From Chryseobacterium pennipullorum (GTDB taxonomy: Bacteria; Bacteroidota; Bacteroidia; Flavobacteriales; Weeksellaceae): a stretch of 64,000 nucleotides of DNA. The notes beneath the pieces were generated by a model. That model had not been told where the DNA came from and did no database searches. It saw only the letters and a list, made by a program, of their open reading frames with translations. Shown one piece after another: positions 50,554 through 58,485 of this stretch. A program made the translations under genes and the position numbers. The DNA lies in the NCBI RefSeq assembly GCF_003384725.1, contig NZ_QNVV01000011.1, positions 1 through 64,000 of the forward strand. Reading direction: 5' to 3'. Position 1 is the first letter of the stretch. The number at the start of each line of letters is the position of its first letter.

Positions 50554-51324
50554 TTATTTTACAAATTTTAAGGGGTATTTGACGTTTTTATAATCATCAA
50601 TACTTGCTTTCAATGATCCTACTGCAAGCTCAGCTTTTAGCAGCATAGGCACATGGTTGGCATCATTTGATACCCACATGGTAACACCTTCTTTTTCTTT
50701 AAATACCCTTCCGCTTTTTACGGAAGGAATAATCTTTAAACAGTTGATTGTACCGAATTTGGTTTTTAAATTTTCTGTTCCCACCACTTTTAGCTGAAAA
50801 GGAAACATTTCATCATCAATCCATACATTCATATTGATGATCGTTCCGGTTTTCAACTCATCCGCACTTTTGCTTCGCAAATAATAGAAGCAGGAAAGCA
50901 TATCCTGGACACCTTTTACAGACTTCAAAACTTTAGAACCATTGGCAGGTGTTTTTTTATCTGTTAAAATCAAGGTGTTGTTATCGTGATTAAAAACCGT
51001 TTCGAGATGCTGACGGTAACTTCCTTCGCGAACATTTCTCACGTAGAAACTTGGCAGCCCTGTATCCGTATTGATAAAACTTTCATACAGATCTTCCACT
51101 TTGAAGAATGCTTTTACCGCACCGGTAGTCTGGCCCGTACCTTTTACATACAGATGGGGAGCACCCATATAGTTGGTCTTTTTTGTAGTAAGATTAGCCG
51201 TTCCTGCATTCAGGATACCATAGTGAATCCTTAGTGTGATCGATTCACCGTCTGCGATGTTATCAATCTGGGCGGACCCTACAAAGAAGATCAATACTGC
51301 AAAAAGGTTTAAAATTTTCTTCAT
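50554..51324 (-). CDS. DUF3108 domain-containing exported protein
   Basis: A 256-residue protein with a signal peptide (MKKILNLFAVLIFFVGSAQ). The mature part matches DUF3108: ESITLRIHYGILNAGTANL near the start, YESFINTDTGLPSFYVRNVR, the Y-F-YLR segment CFYYLRSKSA, then TKFGTINCLKIIP and VTMWVSNDANHVPMLLKAEL. Proteins of this family are periplasmic beta-rich proteins of unknown role. It is single-gene, with the box TAAATTTG on the minus strand (51350-51357). Confidence 0.82.
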   Translation of the reverse strand: MKKILNLFAVLIFFVGSAQIDNIADGESITLRIHYGILNAGTANLTTKKTNYMGAPHLYVKGTGQTTGAVKAFFKVEDLYESFINTDTGLPSFYVRNVREGSYRQHLETVFNHDNNTLILTDKKTPANGSKVLKSVKGVQDMLSCFYYLRSKSADELKTGTIINMNVWIDDEMFPFQLKVVGTENLKTKFGTINCLKIIPSVKSGRVFKEKEGVTMWVSNDANHVPMLLKAELAVGSLKASIDDYKNVKYPLKFVK

Positions 51325-51349
51325 AACAAGACATTTACAAAAACATTGC

Positions 51350-51357
51350 CAAATTTA
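51350..51357 (-). promoter_or_regulatory. TAnnTTTG box of the DUF3108 gene
   Basis: The minus strand reads TAAATTTG, 25 bases before the start. Confidence 0.55.
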
Positions 51358-51435
51358 AATTCTTAATTGATAGATATTTGACAAATCTCAGGTTTTTATT
51401 TAGAATCAATTAAATATGCTTCGCATTAAAATTAG

Positions 51436-51443
51436 TAAATTTG
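51436..51443 (+). promoter_or_regulatory. TAnnTTTG box of the reductase-ferredoxin operon
   Basis: TAAATTTG, 31 bases before the ATG at 51475. Confidence 0.55.
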
Positions 51444-51474
51444 CACTTACATGTATAATTAAATTATCTAAATT

Positions 51475-52530
51475 ATGATAACCACTGATATATTGATCAT
51501 AGGTGCGGGACCTACAGGACTTTTTGCAGTTTTTGAAGCTGGTTTATTAAAAATGAAGTGTCACATTATTGACGCACTTCCACAGCCGGGAGGGCAATTG
51601 GCAGAACTTTATCCTAAAAAACCTATATTCGATATCCCAGGTTATCCTTCAGTGAATGCTGGAGAATTGGTAGATAATTTGATGGAGCAGATCAAGCAGT
51701 TTCAACCTGGATTTACGTTGGGAGAAACAGCCATCTCTTATACCAAGGTAGATGATGAGTGGTTTGAAGTGATCACCAACAAAGGGACCGTTCACAGATG
51801 TAAAGCTATTGCCATTGCAGGTGGATTGGGAACATTTGAACCAAGAAAACCTACTTTCGATAATCTGGCTGACTACGAAGAAAAGGGGCTTGAATATTTC
51901 GTGAAAGAGCCTGAACATTTCAGAAACAAAAAAGTAGTGATTGCCGGAGGAGGGGATTCTGCACTGGACTGGAGTGTTTTCCTTTCCAATGTGGCCAGTG
52001 AAGTTACTTTGATCCACAGAAGAAATGAGTTCAGAGGAGCTTTGGATTCTGTAGAGAAAGTTCAGGACCTGAAAAACCAGGGGAAAATCAAATTAATAAC
52101 GCCTGCTGAAGTTACCGGTATTAAAGGGGACGGAAAAGTAGAAGCCATTACAGTAGAGGTAGAGGGGCAGGACGCTTATGATATTGAGACCGATTATTTC
52201 ATTCCATTATTCGGATTGACTCCAAAATTGGGTGAGATCGGTAACTGGGGATTGAATATTGAGAAAAATGCAATTGTGGTAAACAATGCTTTGGATTATC
52301 AAACGAACATCGATGGTATTTATGCAATCGGAGATATCAATACGTATCCAGGAAAGCTTAAGCTGATTCTTTGTGGTTTCCACGAGGCTACTTTGATGTG
52401 TCAGAGTGTATACAACAGACTTAATCCTGGTAAAAAATTCGTACTAAAATATACAACGGTAAGTGGAGTAGACGGATTCGATGGAAGCCGTAAAGAAGCC
52501 GAGAAGGCAGTTGTGAAAAAAATTGACTAA
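51475..52530 (+). CDS. ferredoxin-NADP reductase, thioredoxin-reductase-like type
   Basis: A 351-residue FAD-dependent enzyme of the TrxR-like FNR (YumC) class, passing electrons between NADPH and ferredoxin. FAD loop IIGAGPTGLFAVFEAG (~7-22), then PQPGGQLAELYP, NAD(P) loop VVIAGGGDSALDWSVFLS (~158-175), and the final FAD motif IYAIGDINTYPGKLKLIL (~280). There is no CxxC redox pair, which separates it from thioredoxin reductase. The ferredoxin gene starts 12 bases downstream, a direct functional pairing. Confidence 0.9.
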   Translation: MITTDILIIGAGPTGLFAVFEAGLLKMKCHIIDALPQPGGQLAELYPKKPIFDIPGYPSVNAGELVDNLMEQIKQFQPGFTLGETAISYTKVDDEWFEVITNKGTVHRCKAIAIAGGLGTFEPRKPTFDNLADYEEKGLEYFVKEPEHFRNKKVVIAGGGDSALDWSVFLSNVASEVTLIHRRNEFRGALDSVEKVQDLKNQGKIKLITPAEVTGIKGDGKVEAITVEVEGQDAYDIETDYFIPLFGLTPKLGEIGNWGLNIEKNAIVVNNALDYQTNIDGIYAIGDINTYPGKLKLILCGFHEATLMCQSVYNRLNPGKKFVLKYTTVSGVDGFDGSRKEAEKAVVKKID

Positions 52531-52542
52531 TTTTGCAGAATT

Positions 52543-52872
52543 ATGTCAGACGTTAATATTAAAATCACCGACCGAGAAGGGGTAACCCATGATGTTGTAG
52601 CGCCTACGGATATGTCCATGAATCTTATGGAAATCATCCGTTCTTATGAATTGGCAGAAGAGGGCACCATTGGGGTATGCGGAGGAATGGCAATGTGCGC
52701 TTCATGCCAGGTTTATGTGATCCATGATCCCGGTTTGGAACCTATGGGCGATGAAGAAGACGCTATGCTAGCGGAGGCCTTCCATGTAAAGGATAACAGC
52801 AGACTGGGATGCCAGCTGCACATGGCAGATGATATGGAGGGACTTGAAGTGGAAATTGCTCCTTATCCTTAG
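52543..52872 (+). CDS. [2Fe-2S] ferredoxin, adrenodoxin type
   Basis: A 109-residue electron carrier. Cluster ligands fit C-x5-C-x2-C-x(n)-C: GVCGGMAMCASCQVYV (first three Cys at ~46, 52 and 55) and GCQLHM (~91). The HDPGLEP segment and acidic MGDEEDAMLAEAF loop are typical of adrenodoxin-like ferredoxins that serve Fe-S cluster assembly or P450-type systems. It is co-transcribed with the reductase upstream, which is its evident electron donor. Full length. Confidence 0.92.
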   Translation: MSDVNIKITDREGVTHDVVAPTDMSMNLMEIIRSYELAEEGTIGVCGGMAMCASCQVYVIHDPGLEPMGDEEDAMLAEAFHVKDNSRLGCQLHMADDMEGLEVEIAPYP

Positions 52873-52897
52873 AAAATATTTTTTAATCTTAATAAAT

Positions 52898-52932
52898 AAA
52901 ACCCGGTCGAGTAACTCGAACGGGTTTTGTTT
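52898..52932 (+). terminator. terminator of the reductase-ferredoxin operon
   Basis: AAAACCCG / CGGGTTTT stem with an inner TCGAGT/ACTCGA pairing (52898-52928), and a T-rich tail. Confidence 0.8.
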
Positions 52933-52941
52933 TATAGGCAT

Positions 52942-53133
52942 TTATCTTTGTGCCGGTTGAAAGGCAGGATGTCCCACCTGCCACAAGGCAAAAGAAAAAA
53001 TATCTGCATACTCTTTGAAGACGACATCCAGATCGCTGGTAAAATGACCGTTTTCATAGTTTACATAAAATAATGCCGGTTTTCCTGAAGCAGTGCTGTT
53101 TTGTAGACCGCCCACCAACAATAGATGTTTCAT
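52942..53133 (-). CDS. hypothetical 63-residue protein
   Basis: A small frame with protein-like composition (MKHLLLVGGLQNST, ALFYVNYENGHF, FALWQVGHPAFQPAQR). It has no signal peptide or membrane segment. I do not recognise it. It converges on the ferredoxin operon across a hairpin, and ~100 bases separate it from the LOG gene upstream. No promoter box was found, so confidence is moderate to low. Confidence 0.4.
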   Translation of the reverse strand: MKHLLLVGGLQNSTASGKPALFYVNYENGHFTSDLDVVFKEYADIFSFALWQVGHPAFQPAQR

Positions 53134-53232
53134 GGTATTATTTCTTTTATTAATGATAAATAATTGCGTATAAATGTACTAAACTTTTATATCAGAATGA
53201 TAAAGAGTAGAAATACATCCACTTCTTATGGG

Positions 53233-53814
53233 TTAAATTTCATCTTTGGAAATCCATTTTCCAACAGTAGGGGCCTGATAATTTCTCATTTTTCCCAGCA
53301 ACTCATTGATATTGCTGCTGACCAGGAGCATATCACTGTTTACCTGCTTTAAGAATCCTTTATCCACCATATTCTGAACCAGCTTAATCAGGTCATTATA
53401 AAAGCCGTCAATATTTAAGATACCAATGGGTTTTTTGTGAAGGCCAAGCTGTGCCCAGGTAATCATTTCGAAGAACTCTTCTAAGGTTCCGTAACCTCCG
53501 GGAAGAACGATCACTCCATCACAAAGATCGCTCATTTTGGTTTTTCTTTCGTGCATGGTCTCTACCAGTATAAGTTCAGTAAGGTGTTTGTGCGCAATTT
53601 CTTTGGATAGTAAAAAATGCGGAAGCACTCCGGTTACTTTTCCGTTTTCACTCAACGCGCCGTTGGCTATGGTTCCCATCAATCCAGTTTGAGAACCGCC
53701 ATAAATCAATTGTATGTTTTGTTTGGCTAAAGTCTGACCAAGCAGATAGGCCTGATCTTCATAAATCTTGTCTGTGCCGAAACTTGAGCCACAGAATACG
53801 GTTATGCTTTTCAT
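53233..53814 (-). CDS. LOG-family (TIGR00730) nucleotide 5'-monophosphate phosphoribohydrolase-like protein
   Basis: A 193-residue Rossmann-like protein. FCGSSFGTDKIYED (~5-18) and the PGGYGTLEEFFEMITWAQLG motif (~105-124) define the LOG/lysine-decarboxylase-like family, which in characterised members releases free cytokinin-type bases from nucleotide monophosphates; in bacteria it may recycle purine nucleotides. Start 53814 leaves one base after the upstream gene; a start at 53832 would overlap it by 17. It is likely co-transcribed with that gene. Confidence 0.9.
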   Translation of the reverse strand: MKSITVFCGSSFGTDKIYEDQAYLLGQTLAKQNIQLIYGGSQTGLMGTIANGALSENGKVTGVLPHFLLSKEIAHKHLTELILVETMHERKTKMSDLCDGVIVLPGGYGTLEEFFEMITWAQLGLHKKPIGILNIDGFYNDLIKLVQNMVDKGFLKQVNSDMLLVSSNINELLGKMRNYQAPTVGKWISKDEI

Positions 53815-53815
53815 A

Positions 53816-54781
53816 TTATTTGCAAAAATCAATTAAAAAATTTCTAACCTGAAAATCCATTATATTTCCTACTTTTTTGAAATTAATACAAGCCTTATCT
53901 TTTTCCCCAACAGCAAGATATGATATTCCTAATTTAGTATATCCTTCATGGAATCTCATTATAAAGCGATTATCCTTGATTTGTAACTCGTCAAGTTTAC
54001 TAAACTTTTCGATTGCTTTTTCAAATTTATTTTCGTTAAAATATTTTGAGCCTTCACTAATGATATCAAATAACTTTTTATCTGATTTGTACGACAAATT
54101 ATTATAAAGTTTTGATAAATGTGTTTCGTGCGTGACAAGCATATCAATACCATAAGGATTTTTAAAATATTTTTCTGCTTGTTTTAAAGCTTGTATAAAT
54201 TGTGTTTCATAGTTGGGAGTGAGTTTGTCAAGTATTTTAACATTTTTAATTTTATTATCTTTGGTTAAAATATATTCGCCCTTAAAATATAAATCATTGA
54301 TATCCATTAAATTTTCTTTTTCCATAAATTGACTAAGAAAAGAGGCGAAAGTTTTTTCATTGTTAAAAATAGGATGAATGATTTTATTGGCAATTAGTAG
54401 ACTGTCATTATTTCTAATCTCAATTTTAGGTTTAAATTCTGGATGCTTTTTTATAAAATCTTCGGGTTTTAGCAATAAAGATATATCGTCTCCTTCTTGT
54501 AATAGTAGGTAATCTTCTTCAAACCAATATTTAAATGTTCTATCTTCGAGATTAATAAGATCTTTATTAAATTTAGCTTTGAATTTGGTATTATGGATTG
54601 ATACTTCGTTGGCGTTTATTTTGTAAAAAAGAAACATTGAATACCTCGGATCATTTATTTCTAAATTTTTTCCATCCGATTTCACTATACGATCCAAAAT
54701 CCATTCTCCTTTTAATTTTTGCTGTGAATAGTTTTTAATAAAACCTATTAAGCAAAATATGAAAAATATTTTTTTTGTCAT
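53816..54781 (-). CDS. hypothetical exported protein with TPR-like C-terminus
   Basis: A 321-residue protein with a signal peptide (KKIFFIFCLIGFIKNYSQQ). The mature N-terminal half is beta-rich (KLKGEWILDRIVKSDGKNL, lipocalin-like in outline). A central part (KGEYILTKDNKIKNVKILD, YETQFIQALKQAEKYFKNP) looks like a TonB-C-type fold. The last ~90 residues (ISEGSKYFNENKFEKAIEKF, YTKLGISYLAVGEKDKACIN) form two TPR-like helical pairs. It is distinctly richer in A and T than its neighbours, suggesting recent acquisition. It shares its operon with the LOG gene. Function unknown. Confidence 0.6.
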   Translation of the reverse strand: MTKKIFFIFCLIGFIKNYSQQKLKGEWILDRIVKSDGKNLEINDPRYSMFLFYKINANEVSIHNTKFKAKFNKDLINLEDRTFKYWFEEDYLLLQEGDDISLLLKPEDFIKKHPEFKPKIEIRNNDSLLIANKIIHPIFNNEKTFASFLSQFMEKENLMDINDLYFKGEYILTKDNKIKNVKILDKLTPNYETQFIQALKQAEKYFKNPYGIDMLVTHETHLSKLYNNLSYKSDKKLFDIISEGSKYFNENKFEKAIEKFSKLDELQIKDNRFIMRFHEGYTKLGISYLAVGEKDKACINFKKVGNIMDFQVRNFLIDFCK

Positions 54782-54800
54782 ATTTTAAAAAATTAAAAAA

Positions 54801-54828
54801 ATATCCAAAATCGTAAGACTTTGGATAT
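54801..54828 (-). terminator. terminator of pepD
   Basis: ATATCCAAA / TTTGGATAT stem (54801-54828), and TTTTTTTAA downstream on the minus strand. Confidence 0.75.
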
Positions 54829-54847
54829 GATATAGTTATTTAATATT

Positions 54848-56290
54848 TTATTTTTGAGGGATATTGGCTAAAATATCTTTCAGGAAGCTCCAGAACTTCT
54901 GAGCCGAAGGAATATTGGCTCTTTCGTCAGGAGAGTGTGCTCCTCTGATCGTCGGTCCAAAACTTACCATTTCCATTTCCGGATAGTTGGCTCCGATAAT
55001 TCCACATTCAAGACCTGCGTGGCAAGCTACCACATGAGGCTTCTCACCGAACTTTTCCGTGTAGATCTTTTCCATAATCTGGACGATCTCTGAACCTGGC
55101 TTTGGTTTCCATCCCGGATAAGAACCGCTGAATTCAACGTTCATTCCTGCGAGCTCAGCTACAGATTTTAATTGTTCTGCTGTAGAATATTTTGAAGAAT
55201 CTACAGAGGATCTCGTAAGGTTGAGGATTTTAAGCTCACCCTCTTTCAATTCAACTCTTGCTACATTGTTGGAAGCTTCTACAAGATCAGCAACATCCGG
55301 ACTCATTCTGTATACGCCGTTATGAAGAGACTTCAAGGTAAGGATCACCTTTCGGGAGTCTGCCTCGGAAAGCGCTTTTTCTGCGGAAGTGGAATTTTCA
55401 ATATTAATATGGATTCCCGGTTCTACAGAAGCAAATTCTTCCAGAATTTCTTTTTTAAGTCCAGTAGCCACCTCTATAAAATCCTGGGCATTTCTTACGG
55501 AAACGATAGCAACTCCTTCTCTCGGAATAGCATTTCTTAGACCACCTCCATCAATAGAAAGCAGTTGAATATTTTGATTTTCTAATCCTTTGTAAAGAAG
55601 TCTTCCCAGAATCATATTGGCATTTCCGAAACCTTTATGAATATCCATTCCGGAATGGCCTCCCTGCAAACCTTTTACCTCGATTCTTACCACCTGTCCT
55701 TTGGAAGCTTCTGTAGGATAGCTTTGAGTGATGGTAACATCAACACCACCGGCACAGCCGATATCGATCTCATCGTCTTCTTCCGTATCAAGATTTAACA
55801 AGATTTGTCCGGTCAATTGTCCCGGCTTCAACCCTAAAGCACCTGTCATTCCGGTCTCTTCATCAATTGTGAAAAGAGCTTCCAGTGCCGGGTGTGGGAT
55901 ATCTGAACTTTCAAGAATAGACATAATAGTTGCTACCCCCAAGCCGTTGTCAGCTCCTAAAGTAGTCCCTTTAGCCCTTACCCAGTCGCCATCAATTTCC
56001 ATTTTGATTCCCTCCGTCTCAAAGTCAAAGTGGACATCGTTATTTTTCTGGCAAACCATATCCAGGTGCGACTGAAGGACGATCGATTTACGATTTTCCA
56101 TTCCTGCGCTGGCTGGTTTTTTAATAATGACGTTTCCTACTTCATCCACTTTGGTCTCCAACCCCAGGTCTTCGCCAAATCCTTTGATAAAAGCAATTAC
56201 TTTTTCTTCTTTTTTTGATGGTCTTGGAACTGCATTTAATTTGGAAAAGTTTTTCCAGATAATCTGCGGTTCTATATTAGATAATTCCAT
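54848..56290 (-). CDS. pepD: aminoacyl-histidine dipeptidase (M20C)
   Basis: A 480-residue cytoplasmic zinc dipeptidase that splits aminoacyl-His and other dipeptides (carnosinase type). Metal and catalytic motifs: VLQSHLDMVCQKNNDV (H ~73, D ~75), LGADNGLGVATIM (bridging D ~112), FTIDEETGMTGALGL (general base E ~142), DTEEDDEIDIGCAGGV, and GAHSPDERANI near the end (last His). The lid domain holds KGLQGGHSGMDI. There is no signal peptide. Length is typical (~480-490). A -7 box (56307-56314) and terminators isolate it. Confidence 0.93.
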   Translation of the reverse strand: MELSNIEPQIIWKNFSKLNAVPRPSKKEEKVIAFIKGFGEDLGLETKVDEVGNVIIKKPASAGMENRKSIVLQSHLDMVCQKNNDVHFDFETEGIKMEIDGDWVRAKGTTLGADNGLGVATIMSILESSDIPHPALEALFTIDEETGMTGALGLKPGQLTGQILLNLDTEEDDEIDIGCAGGVDVTITQSYPTEASKGQVVRIEVKGLQGGHSGMDIHKGFGNANMILGRLLYKGLENQNIQLLSIDGGGLRNAIPREGVAIVSVRNAQDFIEVATGLKKEILEEFASVEPGIHINIENSTSAEKALSEADSRKVILTLKSLHNGVYRMSPDVADLVEASNNVARVELKEGELKILNLTRSSVDSSKYSTAEQLKSVAELAGMNVEFSGSYPGWKPKPGSEIVQIMEKIYTEKFGEKPHVVACHAGLECGIIGANYPEMEMVSFGPTIRGAHSPDERANIPSAQKFWSFLKDILANIPQK

Positions 56291-56306
56291 TGAAATTTAT
56301 TTTTCT

Positions 56307-56314
56307 CAAATTTA
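56307..56314 (-). promoter_or_regulatory. TAnnTTTG box of pepD
   Basis: The minus strand reads TAAATTTG, 16 bases before the start. Confidence 0.55.
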
Positions 56315-56321
56315 CGAAATT

Positions 56322-56356
56322 AAAAATGCTTCTGTGAAATACAGAAGCATTTTTTA
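56322..56356. terminator. terminator hairpin downstream of the lipoprotein gene
   Basis: Fourteen-base stem AAAAATGCTTCTGT / ACAGAAGCATTTTT (56322-56354). On the minus strand it follows the gene at 56444-56935 by ~90 bases and overlaps the pepD promoter region. Confidence 0.75.
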
Positions 56357-56443
56357 TAAGCAGTCTTAAGGCCGGAAAGCCAGTCATAAAATGATATTTA
56401 TTTTCGGCTGGTCCCGTTTCTTGACTTTTTTAAAGTTTAAATG

Positions 56444-56935
56444 TTAACATCCACATTCTCCATAGATGGGAGTAGTAAAAACACTGCCATCAGGTTTCTC
56501 AATGGTGAGTGTACCTGAAAACAGTAAAGCTTCTTCAGATTTTATTTTTTTACCTTTTACAGAGATTTTGTAATCATCATTTTCAATTTCTTTGGTCAGC
56601 TCCTCATCCACCTCCATATCACTTGAAGAGATCAGATTCATAGCCAGTCTTTTTCCATCAAGCATCATATATGCCGTTTTTCCGGCGTCATCAGCATAGA
56701 TGTATTTTTCCGCTTCGAAATCTTTTTTGTTTTTGGCAAAATAGCATGAACATTCTTTAATTTCTTTTGGAAACGGAATGGTTTCCACCAGGATTTTTCC
56801 TGAAGAAATGTTGGTGGCTGCAGAATCTTTAACTGCTTGGGAAGAATCGGCGGCGGCAGAGCCGGGAACTGTTTCTTTGTCCTTTTTACAGGCTGTCAGC
56901 AGAAACGCAGAAAATAAAATGATTAGGTATTTCAT
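56444..56935 (-). CDS. hypothetical lipoprotein
   Basis: A 163-residue lipoprotein: MKYLIILFSAFLLTAC, with the acylated Cys at 16, followed by KKDKE, the same charged start as the YceI lipoprotein. A Ser/Ala-rich linker (~25-45) leads to a small domain with ECSCYFAKNKKDF (two Cys, ~61-63), a central MLDGKRLAMNLISSS, and a C-terminal Y-G-E-C-G-C. The four Cys may form disulfides in the envelope. The family is not recognised. It lies 23 bases downstream of the LURP-one-like gene, so the two are probably co-transcribed. Confidence 0.65.
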   Translation of the reverse strand: MKYLIILFSAFLLTACKKDKETVPGSAAADSSQAVKDSAATNISSGKILVETIPFPKEIKECSCYFAKNKKDFEAEKYIYADDAGKTAYMMLDGKRLAMNLISSSDMEVDEELTKEIENDDYKISVKGKKIKSEEALLFSGTLTIEKPDGSVFTTPIYGECGC

Positions 56936-56958
56936 TAATATGTGGTTTTATTTTTTTG

Positions 56959-57564
56959 TTAACCTCTTGCTCTTTCCAGAAGGGTCATCATTAATAAGGA
57001 AAGAACAACTAAGCTTTCTTCTTCATCATCAATGTCAATCAGTCGGTCCACCTGGAATCTTCTTCCAAAGAATGAAGGCATCTTTTTCATTTTAAAATAA
57101 GCCTTTCCATCAATACCGCTTACCGTATAAGAAGGATTAAGGAAATATCCTGTAAACATTCCGATAATAGGAAGCTCACCTACAAAACTATCCCAGAATC
57201 TTACCCAGGCACTGTCTTCCTGAATTTTAAACTTTGGCTGATCGTTGGCATCCAGAATATCATAGCTTGCTTTCCAGATCGATCGCATTCCTTTTCTTGC
57301 CAGTCTTCCGAAGTTTTTGTTATCAACAAGATCATTCAGAGAATAAGAAGCGTTGAAATCAATCCATTTGTTGGCTCTTATTCTGAACAGCTCTTTGGTT
57401 TTGCTCTCATCATTGAAAACGATTACATCCTCTTTCAGCTTAAACATTTTCTGACGGACATATGCTACATAATTTCCGTTTTTGTCTGTGATGTTGAAGT
57501 CACTTGCTAATGTAGTGATTTTGAATTTGAAATCCAGTGGATAATTAAGATTGTTAAGTACCAT
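56959..57564 (-). CDS. LURP-one/Tubby-scramblase-like protein
   Basis: A 201-residue soluble protein with the beta-barrel-plus-helix pattern of the LURP-one-related/scramblase-like superfamily: LASDFNITDKNGNYVAYVRQ (~19-38), VIVFNDESKTKELFRIRANK, WIDFNASYSLND, SYDILDANDQPKFKIQE, SYTVSGIDGKAYFKMKKM. The hydrophobic C-terminal helix (LVVLSLLMMTLLERARG) would lie inside the barrel, as in Tubby-like folds. Role in bacteria unknown. -7 box at 57599-57606. Confidence 0.7.
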   Translation of the reverse strand: MVLNNLNYPLDFKFKITTLASDFNITDKNGNYVAYVRQKMFKLKEDVIVFNDESKTKELFRIRANKWIDFNASYSLNDLVDNKNFGRLARKGMRSIWKASYDILDANDQPKFKIQEDSAWVRFWDSFVGELPIIGMFTGYFLNPSYTVSGIDGKAYFKMKKMPSFFGRRFQVDRLIDIDDEEESLVVLSLLMMTLLERARG

Positions 57565-57598
57565 GTTAGTTTATTTTTTTCATATTTAATTTAAGCCG

Positions 57599-57606
57599 CA
57601 AATATA
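57599..57606 (-). promoter_or_regulatory. TAnnTTTG box of the LURP-one-like gene
   Basis: The minus strand reads TATATTTG, 34 bases before the start. Confidence 0.5.
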
Positions 57607-57859
57607 AAGGTTTTTTTAAAGTTATAATGAATATTTTACATCACCTGAAGTTTAAAATATCATTAGGGGACATTAGTGAAAAAGCCGATTTCGAAAGTAA
57701 AGATCTGTTTAGGAGACCGGATTTGTGACTTCAAAAGTGATGAGGCTGAAAGAAGCCTTTGGATCAGATGAAAACAGGAAGTAAAATTGATCATTTGAAA
57801 AGATTTGGTCAACCTTCAAACTCTCCGTTAGCCACGCTCAAACTCTCAACTTTAATCCT

Positions 57860-57867
57860 TATTTTTG
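57860..57867 (+). promoter_or_regulatory. TAnnTTTG box almost touching recR
   Basis: TATTTTTG followed by TACTT and ATG. Nearly the same 17 bases occur before the gene at 21558. Confidence 0.6.
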
Positions 57868-57872
57868 TACTT

Positions 57873-58484
57873 ATGGATTACCCTAGCAAAGTATTGGCCA
57901 AGGCAGTAGATGAGATTTCAGGATTACCGGGGATCGGCCGGAAGACAGCCCTGAGATTAGCATTACATTTATTGAAACAACCCAATTCAAGAGCAGTGAG
58001 TCTTGGAAACTCCCTGATCAATCTCGTTAATGAAATAAAATACTGTAAAGAATGCCATAATTTCTCAGATTTTGATATCTGTGAGATCTGCAGCAATGAA
58101 AAAAGAAATGGCGACCTGATCTGCATCGTTGAAGATGTGAGGGATGTGATTGCTATTGAAAATACCGGAAAATATACTGGGAAATACCTTATTCTAGGCG
58201 GAAAAATATCTCCGATGGAAGGAGTGGGACCAGGCCAGCTGAATATACCAAGTATCGAAAGAAAGCTGAACGAAGGCAAAGTGAAAGAATTTATTTTTGC
58301 CTTGAGTGCAACGATGGAAGGAGACACCACCGCTTACTATATATACAAAAAATTTAAAAAATTCGATATCAGTTTTTCAAGTATAGCAAGAGGAATTTCA
58401 GTAGGGGACGAATTGGAGTATGCAGATGAAATTTCTTTGGGGAGATCCATCATCAACAGATTACCATATAACGAAAAGGATTGA
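57873..58484 (+). CDS. recR: recombination mediator protein RecR
   Basis: A 203-residue DNA repair protein that with RecF and RecO loads RecA on gaps. Start 57873 (MDYPSKVLAKAVDEISGLPG) is chosen because it gives the standard length and follows a -7 box by 5 bases; an in-frame ATG at 57759 adds 38 unrelated residues. HhH motif LPGIGRKTALRLALHLLK (~18-35), zinc finger C-x2-C-x(n)-C-x2-C (YCKECHNFSDFDICEICSNE, ~57-76), then the Toprim domain ICIVEDVRDVIAIENTG to ALSATMEGDTTAYYI. The glycosyltransferase gene follows after 1 base. Confidence 0.95.
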   Translation: MDYPSKVLAKAVDEISGLPGIGRKTALRLALHLLKQPNSRAVSLGNSLINLVNEIKYCKECHNFSDFDICEICSNEKRNGDLICIVEDVRDVIAIENTGKYTGKYLILGGKISPMEGVGPGQLNIPSIERKLNEGKVKEFIFALSATMEGDTTAYYIYKKFKKFDISFSSIARGISVGDELEYADEISLGRSIINRLPYNEKD

Positions 58485-58485
58485 T

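Noticed and set aside
57759..57872. Longer recR start
   Set aside because: It adds 38 residues not found in RecR, and the -7 box at 57860 lies inside it.
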